Shown: positions 31,260-40,451, counted from the first letter of the stretch. The stretch: 53,150 nucleotides of DNA from an uncultured Lachnospiraceae bacterium (GCA_947650155.1 CANSUS010000022.1:1-53150), one strand, 5' to 3'. Notes: generated from the sequence alone by a model not told the origin. Numbers and translations are program-made.

Positions 31260-33596
31260 ATGAAATTTAGTAACGGATGCTGGTTACAAAAAGAAGGATG
31301 TGAATGTTTTGCACCGCAGGAAGCATATTTTATAAAAACAGAAAAAGACAGGGTAACTATTTGTGCGCCCACACACCGTATCACAAAACGGGGAGATACT
31401 TTAGGCGGAATTAATCTTACTCTGATCATCACTTCCCCCGCTCCGGAAATTCTCAGACTACAGACTTATCACCATATGGGCGTTTTGAAAAAAAGCCCCG
31501 AATTTGAGCTTGCGCTTACAGAAACGCTTCCTATGGAGGTTACGGAATCCGAAGAGACAATTATAATAAAAAGCGGCAGTCTGTCATTGGAGATCGGAAA
31601 GCAAAATTGGTTCATGACCTATAAACGAAATGGTGAAGTAATTACAAAGAGTAATGGCAGAGATCTTGCCCTCATGAAAACCAACTGGAAGGGCGATTAT
31701 TATGATCAGGGCGATATCACAGACACCTATATGCGCCAGCAATTGAGTCTTGGCGTTGGAGAATTGATTTACGGAACCGGAGAACGTTTTACTCCTTTTG
31801 TTAAAAACGGCCAGTCTATTGATATCTGGAATGCAGACGGCGGGACAAGCACAGACCAGTCCTATAAAAATATTCCGTTTTATCTTTCCAATAAAGGATA
31901 TGGCATTCTTGTAAATCATCCTGAACAGGTATCCTTTGAGATAGCGACAGAACAGGTTACAAAGGCAGAATTTTCGGTAGAAGGCGGATATTTGGATTAT
32001 TTCTTTATCAATGGACCTACTATGAAAGATACTTTGATCCATTATACAGATTTAACCGGAAAACCATCCCTTCCTGCACCCTGGACTTTTGGGCTGTGGC
32101 TTTCCACTTCCTTTACTACCAATTATGATGAAGCAACTGTTATGAGCTTCATTGACGGTATGCTGGACAGAGGAATTCCTCTTCGTACTTTTCATTTTGA
32201 CTGTTTCTGGATGAAAGAGTTCCACTGGTCAGATTTTGTCTGGGACAGCCGGGTATTTCCCGATCCTGCCGGAATGCTGCAGCGCATCAAGGCAAAAGGC
32301 TTAAATATCTGCGTATGGATCAATTCTTATATCGGTCAGGAATCCTGCCTTTTTGTAGAGGGCATGGAAAAGGGATATTTTCTGAAACGTCCGAACGGTG
32401 ACGTATGGCAGTGGGATATGTGGCAGCCGGGCATGGCTCTGGTAGATTTTACAAATCCTGACGCTTATAAATGGTTTCAGGATAAACTGGAAGTACTTAT
32501 GGACATGGGCGTGGACTGTTTCAAAACAGACTTTGGCGAAAGAATCCCTACGGACGCCGTGTATTTTGATGGTTCTGATCCAAAGAAAATGCATAACTTC
32601 TATACTTATCTTTATAATAAATGTGTTTATGAATTGTTGGAAAGAAAACGTGGCAAAGGAGAGGCAGTTCTTTTTGCAAGATCTGCAACCGTGGGCGGCC
32701 AGAAATTCCCGGTTCACTGGGGCGGCGACTGCTGGTCGGATTATGAATCTATGGAAGAAAGCCTGCGCGGCGGTCTGTCCCTGATGATGTCCGGCTTCGG
32801 TTTCTGGGCGCACGATATCGGAGGCTTTGAAAATACTTCTACTGCTGATGTTTATAAAAGATGGGTTGCTTTTGGACTTTTATCCTCACACAGCAGGCTT
32901 CATGGCAGCACTTCTTATCGTGTTCCGTGGGTATATGATGAGGAAGCGGTCGATGTAGTACGCTTCTTTACAAGATTAAAAGCACGCTTAATGCCATACC
33001 TTTATAAAACTTCCGTAGAGACTTCCAGATCAGGTATCCCCACTATGAGGGCAATGGTTTTGGAGTTCACTGAAGATAAAAATTGTAATTATGTAGATAA
33101 GCAGTATATGTTAGGTGATCATCTGCTGGTAGCGCCGATATTTAATGATGAGAGTCTGGCGGAATATTATCTGCCAAAGGGTACATGGACAAATTTCTTT
33201 ACCGGCGAAGTAAAATGCGGCGGAGAATGGATTACAGAAAAGCATGACTACCTGAGTATTCCTCTTATGGTCCGTGAAAATTCCATTGTCATTTTAGGCT
33301 CTCATGATGACAAACCGGATTACGATTATGCAGACGGCGCTGAAGTACGGATTTACGCTTTACAGGAAGGGAAAGAAGCTTCTTCTGTCGTTTACGATAT
33401 GAAACAGAACGTGGATTTATCTGTAAATGCCAAAATTGAAAACGGTAAGATTACTGTTCATACAGAAGGCACAAAACCTTATACCATCCGCTTAGTTAAT
33501 GTTAAGGCAGCTTCCGTAAACGGCGGTTCTATTGCGGCAGACGGCAATGACACAATTATAACGCCGGAGAGTAATGTGATAGAAGTTACTTTGTAA
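31260..33596 (+). CDS. yicI: GH31 alpha-xylosidase (YicI-type)
   Basis: At 778 residues it matches E. coli YicI in length and motif spacing. The nucleophile is Asp424 in FKTDFGERIP and the acid/base is Asp490 in HWGGDCWSDYESM. The substrate-loop segment FWMKEFHWSDFVWD is typical of alpha-xylosidases as opposed to alpha-glucosidases. It has no signal peptide, so it releases xylose from imported xyloglucan oligosaccharides (isoprimeverose-type ends) in the cytoplasm. It has its own strong promoter and a terminator on both sides. No xyloglucan transporter lies next to it. Confidence 0.93.
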   Translation: MKFSNGCWLQKEGCECFAPQEAYFIKTEKDRVTICAPTHRITKRGDTLGGINLTLIITSPAPEILRLQTYHHMGVLKKSPEFELALTETLPMEVTESEETIIIKSGSLSLEIGKQNWFMTYKRNGEVITKSNGRDLALMKTNWKGDYYDQGDITDTYMRQQLSLGVGELIYGTGERFTPFVKNGQSIDIWNADGGTSTDQSYKNIPFYLSNKGYGILVNHPEQVSFEIATEQVTKAEFSVEGGYLDYFFINGPTMKDTLIHYTDLTGKPSLPAPWTFGLWLSTSFTTNYDEATVMSFIDGMLDRGIPLRTFHFDCFWMKEFHWSDFVWDSRVFPDPAGMLQRIKAKGLNICVWINSYIGQESCLFVEGMEKGYFLKRPNGDVWQWDMWQPGMALVDFTNPDAYKWFQDKLEVLMDMGVDCFKTDFGERIPTDAVYFDGSDPKKMHNFYTYLYNKCVYELLERKRGKGEAVLFARSATVGGQKFPVHWGGDCWSDYESMEESLRGGLSLMMSGFGFWAHDIGGFENTSTADVYKRWVAFGLLSSHSRLHGSTSYRVPWVYDEEAVDVVRFFTRLKARLMPYLYKTSVETSRSGIPTMRAMVLEFTEDKNCNYVDKQYMLGDHLLVAPIFNDESLAEYYLPKGTWTNFFTGEVKCGGEWITEKHDYLSIPLMVRENSIVILGSHDDKPDYDYADGAEVRIYALQEGKEASSVVYDMKQNVDLSVNAKIENGKITVHTEGTKPYTIRLVNVKAASVNGGSIAADGNDTIITPESNVIEVTL

Positions 33597-33634
33597 ATGA
33601 TAAAGCTGCATTAGTTTCGTATGCAAAAAATAAT

Positions 33635-33680
33635 GGCAATTTACAACTGGAATAACATAGTTGTAAATTGCCGCTTTTAT
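33635..33680. terminator. Terminator between the alpha-xylosidase and ABC permease genes
   Basis: GGCAATTTACAACT and AGTTGTAAATTGCC are perfect 14-base arms around a ten-base loop, followed by GCTTTTATTG. It serves the plus strand best. Confidence 0.88.
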
Positions 33681-33726
33681 TGTTTCGGGACAATTTTTTC
33701 TGTCTTTTAATTAAATAATTTTTCTT

Positions 33727-34956
33727 CTACACCACCTGATGTCTCTGAAAACGTCGATACGCAAAAGGTACTATTACAATCGTCAGAATAAGTGCAAACA
33801 ACGGCTGAAAAACATAAGGTCTTATGATCTGTCCAAACACTTCGTACTGCACCAGATTTACAGTACATTCATAAGCCATCATATTGGATGGAATTAAACA
33901 ATTAATATGAAACAATAACGCATTTTCTTCTGATATATTCAAAAACATTGGCGCGATCAAAAGTAGGCTGCATACAACAATTACCCAAAACGGAGTTTTG
34001 AAAACGGATGATAAAAATACGGTTATTGCCAATGATAAAAAGCAGGCCGCTAAAAGAGAGAGACAATAAATAACTACCGACTGTCCGACCGTCATTGCAT
34101 AAGGAAAACTCATTCCAAATATTTGAATTGCCGCATTTTTTCCCTCCGCCCCATAGATCAGCATGCATTCTGTATAAGTAAGCAATGTAAGGAAAGCGAT
34201 ATAAACGGCCGTAAAAGAAAATACAACAAATATTTTAGCGTAAATCAAAATCCTCTTTCCATGTCTGGATGATAAAATTAACTCGTCTGCACCACTGTCA
34301 TATTCTCCTGAAAATATGGAGGCAAACAGAATTGTTATGACTCCTGTTCCCAGCATTGCCGTAGTATACATAATAGCCAGGAACCTTTGATATCCGTCTG
34401 CATATTCAAAAATAAACGGAGTCTGAAGCTGCCGGTCCAGTTCTATTGTATCAGCTTTTGCTTTTTCACTCATTCCGGTATGCATGATTCTCTGTTCCAT
34501 TCTTTCTCTTCTTATATCATAAAAACTTTTTGCCATATCTTCGGATAATGACTGAAAATCCTCCACATCAAACCGGACGGAAGAAGCATTATATACCATT
34601 CTGCATATGCTGTAAATACTGCTGTATCTGCGCGCATATTTTTCATATTCCGCGGTATCCGTATAACGGCCTGACGTATTCAAAAGCGGTATTTTTGCAT
34701 ATGCATCTGCCGCCTCTAAAAAAAGATTCTCATCCAAAGCACGCCCGGAAAGCTGTAACTGATATTCTCTGTCTAACATCATTCCCTCATAATTACTCCT
34801 CTGCACTTCTCCATCCTGATTATACTCATTGCCAATAATTGTTCCAAAAACACTGATTCCCGCCAGCAAAATACCAAGAATCATTACAAGTATGGCGCCC
34901 TTTTTTACCAGCGCTTTCTTATACTCAAATTGGACTAAATTCCAAAATATACTCAT
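33727..34956 (-). CDS. ABC transporter permease (ABC-2 type)
   Basis: I place the start at the ATG at 34956, since TAGGAG lies six bases before it; the product has 409 residues. A first membrane helix (residues 20-45) is followed by an extracellular region of about 130 residues, and then five hydrophobic helices in the C-terminal half. This is the pattern of ABC-2 permeases that export or confer resistance to peptides and drugs. It follows the ATPase gene after 20 bases and is the last gene of an operon begun by an ECF sigma factor. Confidence 0.85.
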   Translation of the reverse strand: MSIFWNLVQFEYKKALVKKGAILVMILGILLAGISVFGTIIGNEYNQDGEVQRSNYEGMMLDREYQLQLSGRALDENLFLEAADAYAKIPLLNTSGRYTDTAEYEKYARRYSSIYSICRMVYNASSVRFDVEDFQSLSEDMAKSFYDIRRERMEQRIMHTGMSEKAKADTIELDRQLQTPFIFEYADGYQRFLAIMYTTAMLGTGVITILFASIFSGEYDSGADELILSSRHGKRILIYAKIFVVFSFTAVYIAFLTLLTYTECMLIYGAEGKNAAIQIFGMSFPYAMTVGQSVVIYCLSLLAACFLSLAITVFLSSVFKTPFWVIVVCSLLLIAPMFLNISEENALLFHINCLIPSNMMAYECTVNLVQYEVFGQIIRPYVFQPLFALILTIVIVPFAYRRFQRHQVV

Positions 34957-34976
34957 AACTGCTCCTATCTGCATGC

Positions 34977-35837
34977 TTAATGCAATTCATTAAAATAATA
35001 TAGATACAGGTCCTCCAAAACCGCCTCTGTCCGGTTTGCTCCTTCACAGGGTTTTTCTTCTGAGACAAGCCTTAAAAAAATATCCTCATCCTCATTTCTG
35101 AAATTTAAAATCGGATATTTTTCCGACAGCTCATCCGCCTTGTTTTTTTCTACCCTGCATTCCCAGACTTTTTCCTTTATCACTGAGAGAATTTCATCCA
35201 ACGTCCCCTGATGAATCATCTGTCCTGCTTTCATTAAAAGGATTTTATCCGCAATATATTCTACGTCCGACACAATATGAGTAGATAACAGTATGATTTT
35301 TTCTGCGCTCATACTTGAGATTAAATTGCGGAAACGGATTCTTTCTTTCGGGTCAAGTCCTGCCGTCGGTTCATCCAGAATCAATATTTTCGGATTATTT
35401 AACATTGCCTGTGCAATGCCAAGTCTCTGTTTCATTCCGCCTGAAAAAGTCCTGATTTTTTTCTTTGCTTCATTTTTAAGAGAAACCAGCTCTAAAAGCT
35501 CAGAAGCTTTTTCTTTGGCGTGAACCTTTGGAATCCCTTTTAACGCCGCCATATAAAGTAAAAAATCCATTGCGCAGAATTCAGGATAATAACCGAAATT
35601 CTGGGGCAGATATCCTAACAAATCTCTGTATTCTTCCTTACCCACATCTATCCCGTCAAACGTAATTGTTCCAGATGTGGGGCACAGCACGCCGCACATC
35701 ATGCGCATAAGCGTGGTTTTTCCGGCGCCGTTTGCACCTAATAATCCGTATACTCCTTTATGAAGTGACAGGGAAATTCTGTCACATGCAATTTTATTTC
35801 CGTAAATTTTGCTGACTCTGTCTATGCAAAGTTCCAT
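34977..35837 (-). CDS. ABC transporter ATP-binding protein
   Basis: A 286-residue ATPase with Walker A GANGAGKTT, the Q-loop LPQNFGYYP, the signature SGGMKQRLGIA, Walker B ILILDEPTAGLDP and the switch histidine in LSTHIVSDVE. It powers the adjacent ABC-2 permease. The start overlaps the preceding membrane-protein gene by 16 bases, indicating coupled translation. Its close relatives in motif style are ATPases of antimicrobial-peptide or multidrug exporters; the substrate here is unknown. Confidence 0.93.
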   Translation of the reverse strand: MELCIDRVSKIYGNKIACDRISLSLHKGVYGLLGANGAGKTTLMRMMCGVLCPTSGTITFDGIDVGKEEYRDLLGYLPQNFGYYPEFCAMDFLLYMAALKGIPKVHAKEKASELLELVSLKNEAKKKIRTFSGGMKQRLGIAQAMLNNPKILILDEPTAGLDPKERIRFRNLISSMSAEKIILLSTHIVSDVEYIADKILLMKAGQMIHQGTLDEILSVIKEKVWECRVEKNKADELSEKYPILNFRNEDEDIFLRLVSEEKPCEGANRTEAVLEDLYLYYFNELH

Positions 35838-36553
35838 CGATCTTCCTCCAATTTTTTATGCATTTTTCTTAACTGTGTCAATACCATAAACAAACCAGTT
35901 ATCCATACTACAGACATAACCCATGTGCCAATATTTTCACTATATCTTTTTAAAAACCGGGGCATAATCATGCCGCAGATACTTACCATAACTGCTATCG
36001 CAGCACAGGAATAAATCTCGCCCCGTTCCCTTTTATTGTTTATAAAATAGAAAGACAGGCCATTTACAAGTAAGTATGGAGCTAATAAATATAAGAAAAT
36101 TTTTATCATTCCTTCCGGTAGATACAGATTCGCCGTTAATGCAATAATGAACAAAAGAATTCCATTCCATATTCCCATGATCAGCATTCTTGCAAGAAAA
36201 ATCTGTGAAAGGCCAAATAAACAGCCCGCCTCCATTTCCTCCATCTTAAACATGGATGAACGCGATAATTCCACCGTAAAAATCAATGCTAAAAACGGCA
36301 TGAGAGAAGAAATAATCCATAAGTTCATATTTGGTGTTGAAGAGTTTTCATAAAAATGCAGAAACCAGAAAATAAATCCCATAATAAGAACAGAAAACAA
36401 CCAGGTTTTTTTTCTAATATAAAAAATCTGTTCTAAAATAAAATCTGTTTTATTTAATTTAGGATAGCGAAAATCTTTTAAAAACTGCTTTTTTCCAACC
36501 GGACTGTCAATTTCAAAAGCTTCTTTTATTTCTTTTTTTAATTTGTCAGTCAT
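35822..36553 (-). CDS. Membrane protein coupled to the ECF sigma factor, possible anti-sigma factor or permease partner
   Basis: The 243-residue protein has a cytoplasmic N-terminal stretch of about 48 residues and six hydrophobic segments. It overlaps the sigma factor gene by eight bases at its start and the ABC ATPase gene by 16 bases at its end. That position is where anti-sigma factors stand, and the charged N-terminal segment (KLKKEIKEAFEIDSP) could hold the sigma factor. It has no zinc-binding anti-sigma motif, and it might instead be a second permease subunit. I do not recognise a named family. Confidence 0.6.
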   Translation of the reverse strand: MTDKLKKEIKEAFEIDSPVGKKQFLKDFRYPKLNKTDFILEQIFYIRKKTWLFSVLIMGFIFWFLHFYENSSTPNMNLWIISSLMPFLALIFTVELSRSSMFKMEEMEAGCLFGLSQIFLARMLIMGIWNGILLFIIALTANLYLPEGMIKIFLYLLAPYLLVNGLSFYFINNKRERGEIYSCAAIAVMVSICGMIMPRFLKRYSENIGTWVMSVVWITGLFMVLTQLRKMHKKLEEDRWNFA

Positions 36554-37025
36554 AAAAATCCTCCTTTCTTAAAATCTGCTGTAAAAGCGAAAGCGCCGCC
36601 TTTTCCAGTCTGTAAACCGCAAACCTGGAAATGCCCATAAATGCTGCGATTTCTTTTATGGAAATTTCATTTACATAACGCAAAAACAAAACTTCCTGCT
36701 GCCCTTCCTCCAAATTCTTCATTGCTTGCCTTAATACATATTTTCTTTCTAAATTTTTTGAAAAATCTTCCGTTAAATATTCTTCATTTTCACTCCATTC
36801 TGCTCTTCTTTCTTCTCCTTTTCCTTTTCGGTAATAATCCGTACACAGATTTTTGGCTATTGTGTATAAATATGCCATCTGTCTGCCATTTTCAATCTTT
36901 ATATTCTGCGCAAAATATTTGAGAAAAGTTTCCTGAGTAATGTCTTCCGCAATTTGTTTATTTTCCATCTTGTAATAGCAATATTTATATATTTTGTCGT
37001 AAATTACATCCAGTCCTTCAGACAT
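36546..37025 (-). CDS. ECF-type RNA polymerase sigma factor
   Basis: From the ATG at 37025 (GAGGAGG upstream) the product has 159 residues. Region 2 covers about 5-70 with DITQETFLKYFAQN, and region 4 covers about 105-155 with LRYVNEISIKEIAAFMGISR in the HTH. It directs polymerase to a small set of stress promoters. It heads an operon with a membrane protein and an ABC exporter, a layout seen for sensing cell-envelope attack. No ECF-style autoregulatory promoter was recognised upstream. Confidence 0.9.
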   Translation of the reverse strand: MSEGLDVIYDKIYKYCYYKMENKQIAEDITQETFLKYFAQNIKIENGRQMAYLYTIAKNLCTDYYRKGKGEERRAEWSENEEYLTEDFSKNLERKYVLRQAMKNLEEGQQEVLFLRYVNEISIKEIAAFMGISRFAVYRLEKAALSLLQQILRKEDFYD

Positions 37026-37122
37026 TCTGAAACCTCCTCTCATATTGTATAACGTTTATCTGTTCAGAAATGTGCGGATATTTTTACAAAATTTTATATT
37101 TCGTTTATCCGGTAATAAGGGA

Positions 37123-37151
37123 TTGCACTATTCCAGATTAGAGAATAAAAT
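37123..37151 (+). promoter_or_regulatory. Promoter of the GH-A-like lipoprotein gene
   Basis: TTGCAC, a 17-base spacer and TAAAAT (37146-37151). The start point near 37158 falls only five bases before the ATG at 37163, which argues that translation begins at the later TTG at 37226. Confidence 0.65.
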
Positions 37152-37225
37152 AGAAAAAAACAATGTTACTTTATTATTCTTTCAGTACAAAAGAAATACA
37201 TTACAAGAAATGGGGTAAGATTGAA

Positions 37226-39481
37226 TTGAAAAGAAAAAAAAAGATATGTGTCATTTCCTTCATGACAATACTGTTGTTTCTGACAGCATGTGAAAGTGAA
37301 TATGGAGAGAAATTAGGCAGACTGCCGGATGAAAATGATGGGGATATACTTTTAGAGACGGAGTGGTCCGAAGGACAGGAGGATGCCACGCAAGTAAAAA
37401 CAAATGAAACAACAGAGCCCGATGAAATGCAAATACAGCCAGTGAACAGGATAGATCCCTATGTCTCTGACGGTGTCAGTTATTATTTCAAAACACAGGG
37501 GAAATATCTAAGCGTATATAACGGAACGGAATTTGAAGATATTTATATAAAAGGAGTCAATATGGGACTTGGAAAACCCGGCTATTTTCCAGGTGAAACA
37601 GCGATTACAAAAGAAGAATATGCCAGATGGTTTAAACAAATCAGTGAAATGAATGCCAACTGTATCAGAGTTTATACCGTTCAGCCGCCGGATTTTTACG
37701 AAGCGCTCTATGAATTTAACCAGACAGCAGAGAATCCATTATATCTTTTTCATGGAACCTGGTACGATGAAACAAGATTAACAGGATCTGCAGACGCCTT
37801 TGATGAAGAATTATATTCTATTTTACAACAGGACATGCGGGACATCGTAGACCTTCTCCACGGAAATTGCACGATTCAAAAGCAGCCCGGAAAGGCATAT
37901 GGAACTTATCGTTATGATGTCTCTTCCTATGTAATTGGCTGGATTTTAGGAATTGAATCAGACGCCACCTTTGTTTCTGTCACCAATCAAAACCACCCGG
38001 ATATACATTCCTATGAAGGAACTTATATTCATGCCAAAAATCTGGAACCTTTTGAAATATTCTGGGCAAAGACGGGAGATTATATCCTTACTTATGAAAT
38101 GGAACAATACAGCATGCAAAGGCCTCTGAGCTATTCTAACTGGCCGACGGCGGATATTTTAGAGCATCCCAGTGAAACAATGTCCGAAGAATACAGTGTG
38201 GATCTGAATGTAGAAAATTTAGACCCAACGGATGCCTTTCAGTGCGGTCTGTTTGCATCCTACCATATTTATCCATATTATCCTAATTTTTTGTATACAG
38301 AACTGGATTACAGTAATTACCTGGATGAGGAAAAGGAAGTAAATACTTATAAAGCTTATTTGGAGGATTTAATTAAAGAACATGACATACCGGTACTTGT
38401 GGCTGAATTTGGCATCCCTGTATCAAGAGGCATGACGCACGCCAATATTTATACCGGATTTGATCAGGGTAATAAATCAGAGACACAACAGGGAGAAATG
38501 CTTGTTTCCATGATGAACGATATTTATAATACCGGTTATGCCGGAGGAATCGTATTCACATGGCAGGATGAATGGTTTAAAAGAACCTGGAATACGGAAA
38601 GTTACACCAATCCTGACCGCAGGGCATATTGGTGTGATATGATGACATGTGAACAACATTTTGGACTATTGGACTTTGTGCCGGGAGAAACAAGGGAAAC
38701 CGTTATCATAGACGGCAACGATTCTGAATGGGGTGAAGATGATGTCCTGCTGGAAACAGAAGACGCTTCTCTGTCAGTGAAACACGACTGTTCTTACATT
38801 TATCTGATGATCAGAAAAGAAAATGCAGACTATGATTCGGACAAATTTTACATACCTTTTGATATTACTCCAAATTCGGGCAGTCTTATATATGAGGACA
38901 AAACTCTTTCCGCACCGGCGGATTTTATGATAGTCATTGACGGAAAAGACAATACACAAATACTTGTGCATAGTTATTACGATTTATATCAATATGAATA
39001 TGACAAATACGATAAGGAAATTAAAACGACAGACGAAATAAAACAACCGGATAATGCCATATTCCAGCCGATTTATTATCTTGTAGAAAGGGAACTGGTG
39101 CTGCAGGACCGTGCAGAAATTATTCCTCTTCAAAAGTTTCCGGCTGGGCAGCTGGTTTTCGGAACAAGTAATTATAATTCAAAAGAATACAATTCTCTTA
39201 CAGATTTTTGTTATAAAGACGATATTCTGGAAATTCGTATTCCGTGGCTTTTGTTAAATTTCAGAGATCCATCCAGAAAGGAGATTGAAGACGATTTTTG
39301 GAAAAATTTCGGTATATCAGGAACTTACATCGAAAATATTCAAATAGGACTTGCATCCGAAAAAGAAAAAACAATAGAAATGAATCCATATGAATGGAAA
39401 GAGTGGGATTATTATCCCTACTTTGAAAGACTTCGTAAAAGTTATTATCTGTTACAGGATCAATTTGCCACCCTCCCATAA
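37226..39481 (+). CDS. Lipoprotein with a clan GH-A-like TIM barrel and a CBM9-like C-terminal domain
   Basis: From the TTG at 37226 the product has 751 residues and begins MKRKKKICVISFMTILLFLT followed by the lipobox cysteine, a perfect lipoprotein signal. The ATG at 37163 would put 21 odd residues before it. After an acidic linker comes a barrel-like domain, with GWILGIESD as a possible acid/base site and VLVAEFGIP as a possible nucleophile site, the strand-4 and strand-7 glutamates of clan GH-A. From about 500, DGNDSEWGEDD onward resembles CBM9/DOMON-type beta domains. It probably acts on a surface glycan, but the family and substrate are not recognised. It is transcribed alone, divergent from the ECF sigma operon. 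Confidence 0.6.
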   Translation: MKRKKKICVISFMTILLFLTACESEYGEKLGRLPDENDGDILLETEWSEGQEDATQVKTNETTEPDEMQIQPVNRIDPYVSDGVSYYFKTQGKYLSVYNGTEFEDIYIKGVNMGLGKPGYFPGETAITKEEYARWFKQISEMNANCIRVYTVQPPDFYEALYEFNQTAENPLYLFHGTWYDETRLTGSADAFDEELYSILQQDMRDIVDLLHGNCTIQKQPGKAYGTYRYDVSSYVIGWILGIESDATFVSVTNQNHPDIHSYEGTYIHAKNLEPFEIFWAKTGDYILTYEMEQYSMQRPLSYSNWPTADILEHPSETMSEEYSVDLNVENLDPTDAFQCGLFASYHIYPYYPNFLYTELDYSNYLDEEKEVNTYKAYLEDLIKEHDIPVLVAEFGIPVSRGMTHANIYTGFDQGNKSETQQGEMLVSMMNDIYNTGYAGGIVFTWQDEWFKRTWNTESYTNPDRRAYWCDMMTCEQHFGLLDFVPGETRETVIIDGNDSEWGEDDVLLETEDASLSVKHDCSYIYLMIRKENADYDSDKFYIPFDITPNSGSLIYEDKTLSAPADFMIVIDGKDNTQILVHSYYDLYQYEYDKYDKEIKTTDEIKQPDNAIFQPIYYLVERELVLQDRAEIIPLQKFPAGQLVFGTSNYNSKEYNSLTDFCYKDDILEIRIPWLLLNFRDPSRKEIEDDFWKNFGISGTYIENIQIGLASEKEKTIEMNPYEWKEWDYYPYFERLRKSYYLLQDQFATLP

Positions 39482-39485
39482 ACTT

Positions 39486-39533
39486 AAAACGGAACATAGC
39501 CGAATTATAAATCCAGCCGTGTTCCGTTTTCTT
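39486..39533. terminator. Terminator shared by the lipoprotein gene and the 3' end of the YgjP-type gene
   Basis: AAAACGGAACA and TGTTCCGTTTT form perfect 11-base arms, followed by CTTT. The stop codon of the convergent YgjP-type gene lies in the loop. Confidence 0.75.
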
Positions 39534-40221
39534 TCAGCCATCTTTCTTTTGTTTTATAATCGGGAATGATTCTTTCAACACTCTCCCAAAATTCTTTGGA
39601 ATGATCCATATGCAGCCTGTGGCAAAGTTCATGTACTACCAGATAATCTATAATATCATCAGGAGCCATAATAATTTTCCAGTTAAAATTCAGATTACCC
39701 TTACTGCTGCAGCTTCCCCACCTGCTCTTTTGTTCTTTGATCCGTATATCCCCTATATTTTTTCCAATAAATTTCTGAAAATAGGAAACCTTTTGTTCTA
39801 CGATCTCTCTTGCCCGTTTTCTGTACCATTTCACAATCGCATTTTTTATTTCTTCACTTTTTGCAGCCGATGAAACTACAAGCAATGTATCAGCCTGTTT
39901 TCTAACCATAATACGATTTCTGTCCCGGTTCAAAATCAGATTAAGCGTCAGGGGTTTTCCTCTATAATAGAACACCTCGCCATTTATGTAATTATGAACG
40001 GGTCTTTCTTTCTGCATCTTTCCTGCCCGTTCGGTTTTTTCAACGATCCAGTCAGCTTTTTTTTCAATCAGTCTTTGAACTTCTTTTGCTGAAAAATCGA
40101 TCGGCGCTTTCACTATGATTTTCTGATCTTTTTCCACTACAATAGAAACACTTTTTCTTTTGCTTCTTGATAAATAATATTCATATCTTTTCCCGTTATA
40201 TATAAATTCAAACTGTTCCAT
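39505..40221 (-). CDS. YgjP/SprT-like zinc metallopeptidase (M48-type, DUF45)
   Basis: A 238-residue cytoplasmic protein of the YgjP group. The zinc site is VVHELCHRLHMDHSKEFW, with His197, Glu198 and His201 of HExxH and the later His207. The upstream KSRWGSCSSKGNLNFNW is the family signature. YgjP-like domains often accompany restriction enzymes, but this one is a stand-alone housekeeping-type copy. Its start codon is 11 bases from the hairpin repeat at 40232-40297. Biological role is unknown. Confidence 0.88.
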   Translation of the reverse strand: MEQFEFIYNGKRYEYYLSRSKRKSVSIVVEKDQKIIVKAPIDFSAKEVQRLIEKKADWIVEKTERAGKMQKERPVHNYINGEVFYYRGKPLTLNLILNRDRNRIMVRKQADTLLVVSSAAKSEEIKNAIVKWYRKRAREIVEQKVSYFQKFIGKNIGDIRIKEQKSRWGSCSSKGNLNFNWKIIMAPDDIIDYLVVHELCHRLHMDHSKEFWESVERIIPDYKTKERWLKENGTRLDL

Positions 40222-40231
40222 TTTACCTCTT

Positions 40232-40297
40232 GCGTGAGACTTAGAACTTCTTCGCGAAGCAGCCTCTGCTGCGAGTGATTAGAAGTTCTTCTCACGC
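40232..40297. repeat. Hairpin repeat element, copy 1
   Basis: Outer arms GCGTGAG/CTCACGC, an ACTT/T internal loop, then AGAACTTCT/AGAAGTTCT and an inner AGCAG/CTGCT stem form one long hairpin of 66 bases. A second copy with the same plan lies at 40387-40451. Confidence 0.8.
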
Positions 40298-40333
40298 TAA
40301 CCTCCATGATTCCGCTCTGCGAAATCACAAATC

Positions 40334-40384
40334 AATACGGAGAATGCCCAAAATACGGAGAATGCCCGTATTTTGGGCATTCTC
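40334..40384. repeat. Perfect 19-base-arm hairpin containing an 18-base tandem repeat
   Basis: GAGAATGCCCAAAATACGG (40340-40358) pairs perfectly with 40366-40384. The left side is built of a tandem repeat, AATACGGAGAATGCCC, at 40334 and again at 40352. It lies between the two hairpin repeats and has no long T-tract. Confidence 0.75.
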
Positions 40385-40386
40385 TT

Positions 40387-40451
40387 GTGTGAGACTTAGT
40401 ACTTCTTGACGAAATGCCCTCTGGCATGAGTCTTAGAAGTACTTCTCACAC
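40387..40451. repeat. Hairpin repeat element, copy 2
   Basis: The arms GTGTGAG/CTCACAC and AGTACTTCT/AGAAGTACT repeat the fold of copy 1, with both changed positions compensated on the opposite arm. The inner stem is ATGCC/GGCAT. Its right edge supplies the stop codon of the isochorismatase gene. Confidence 0.8.

Noticed and set aside
31584-32042. 152-residue ORF antisense to the alpha-xylosidase gene
   Set aside because: It is a shadow of a well-supported GH31 frame, without a ribosome binding site or recognisable motif.
37163-37225. ATG start of the GH-A-like lipoprotein
   Set aside because: It lies about five bases after the predicted transcription start and would put 21 residues before a perfect lipoprotein signal.
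40232-40451. CRISPR array
   Set aside because: The repeats are only two, are long hairpins without uniform spacers, and no cas gene is present.
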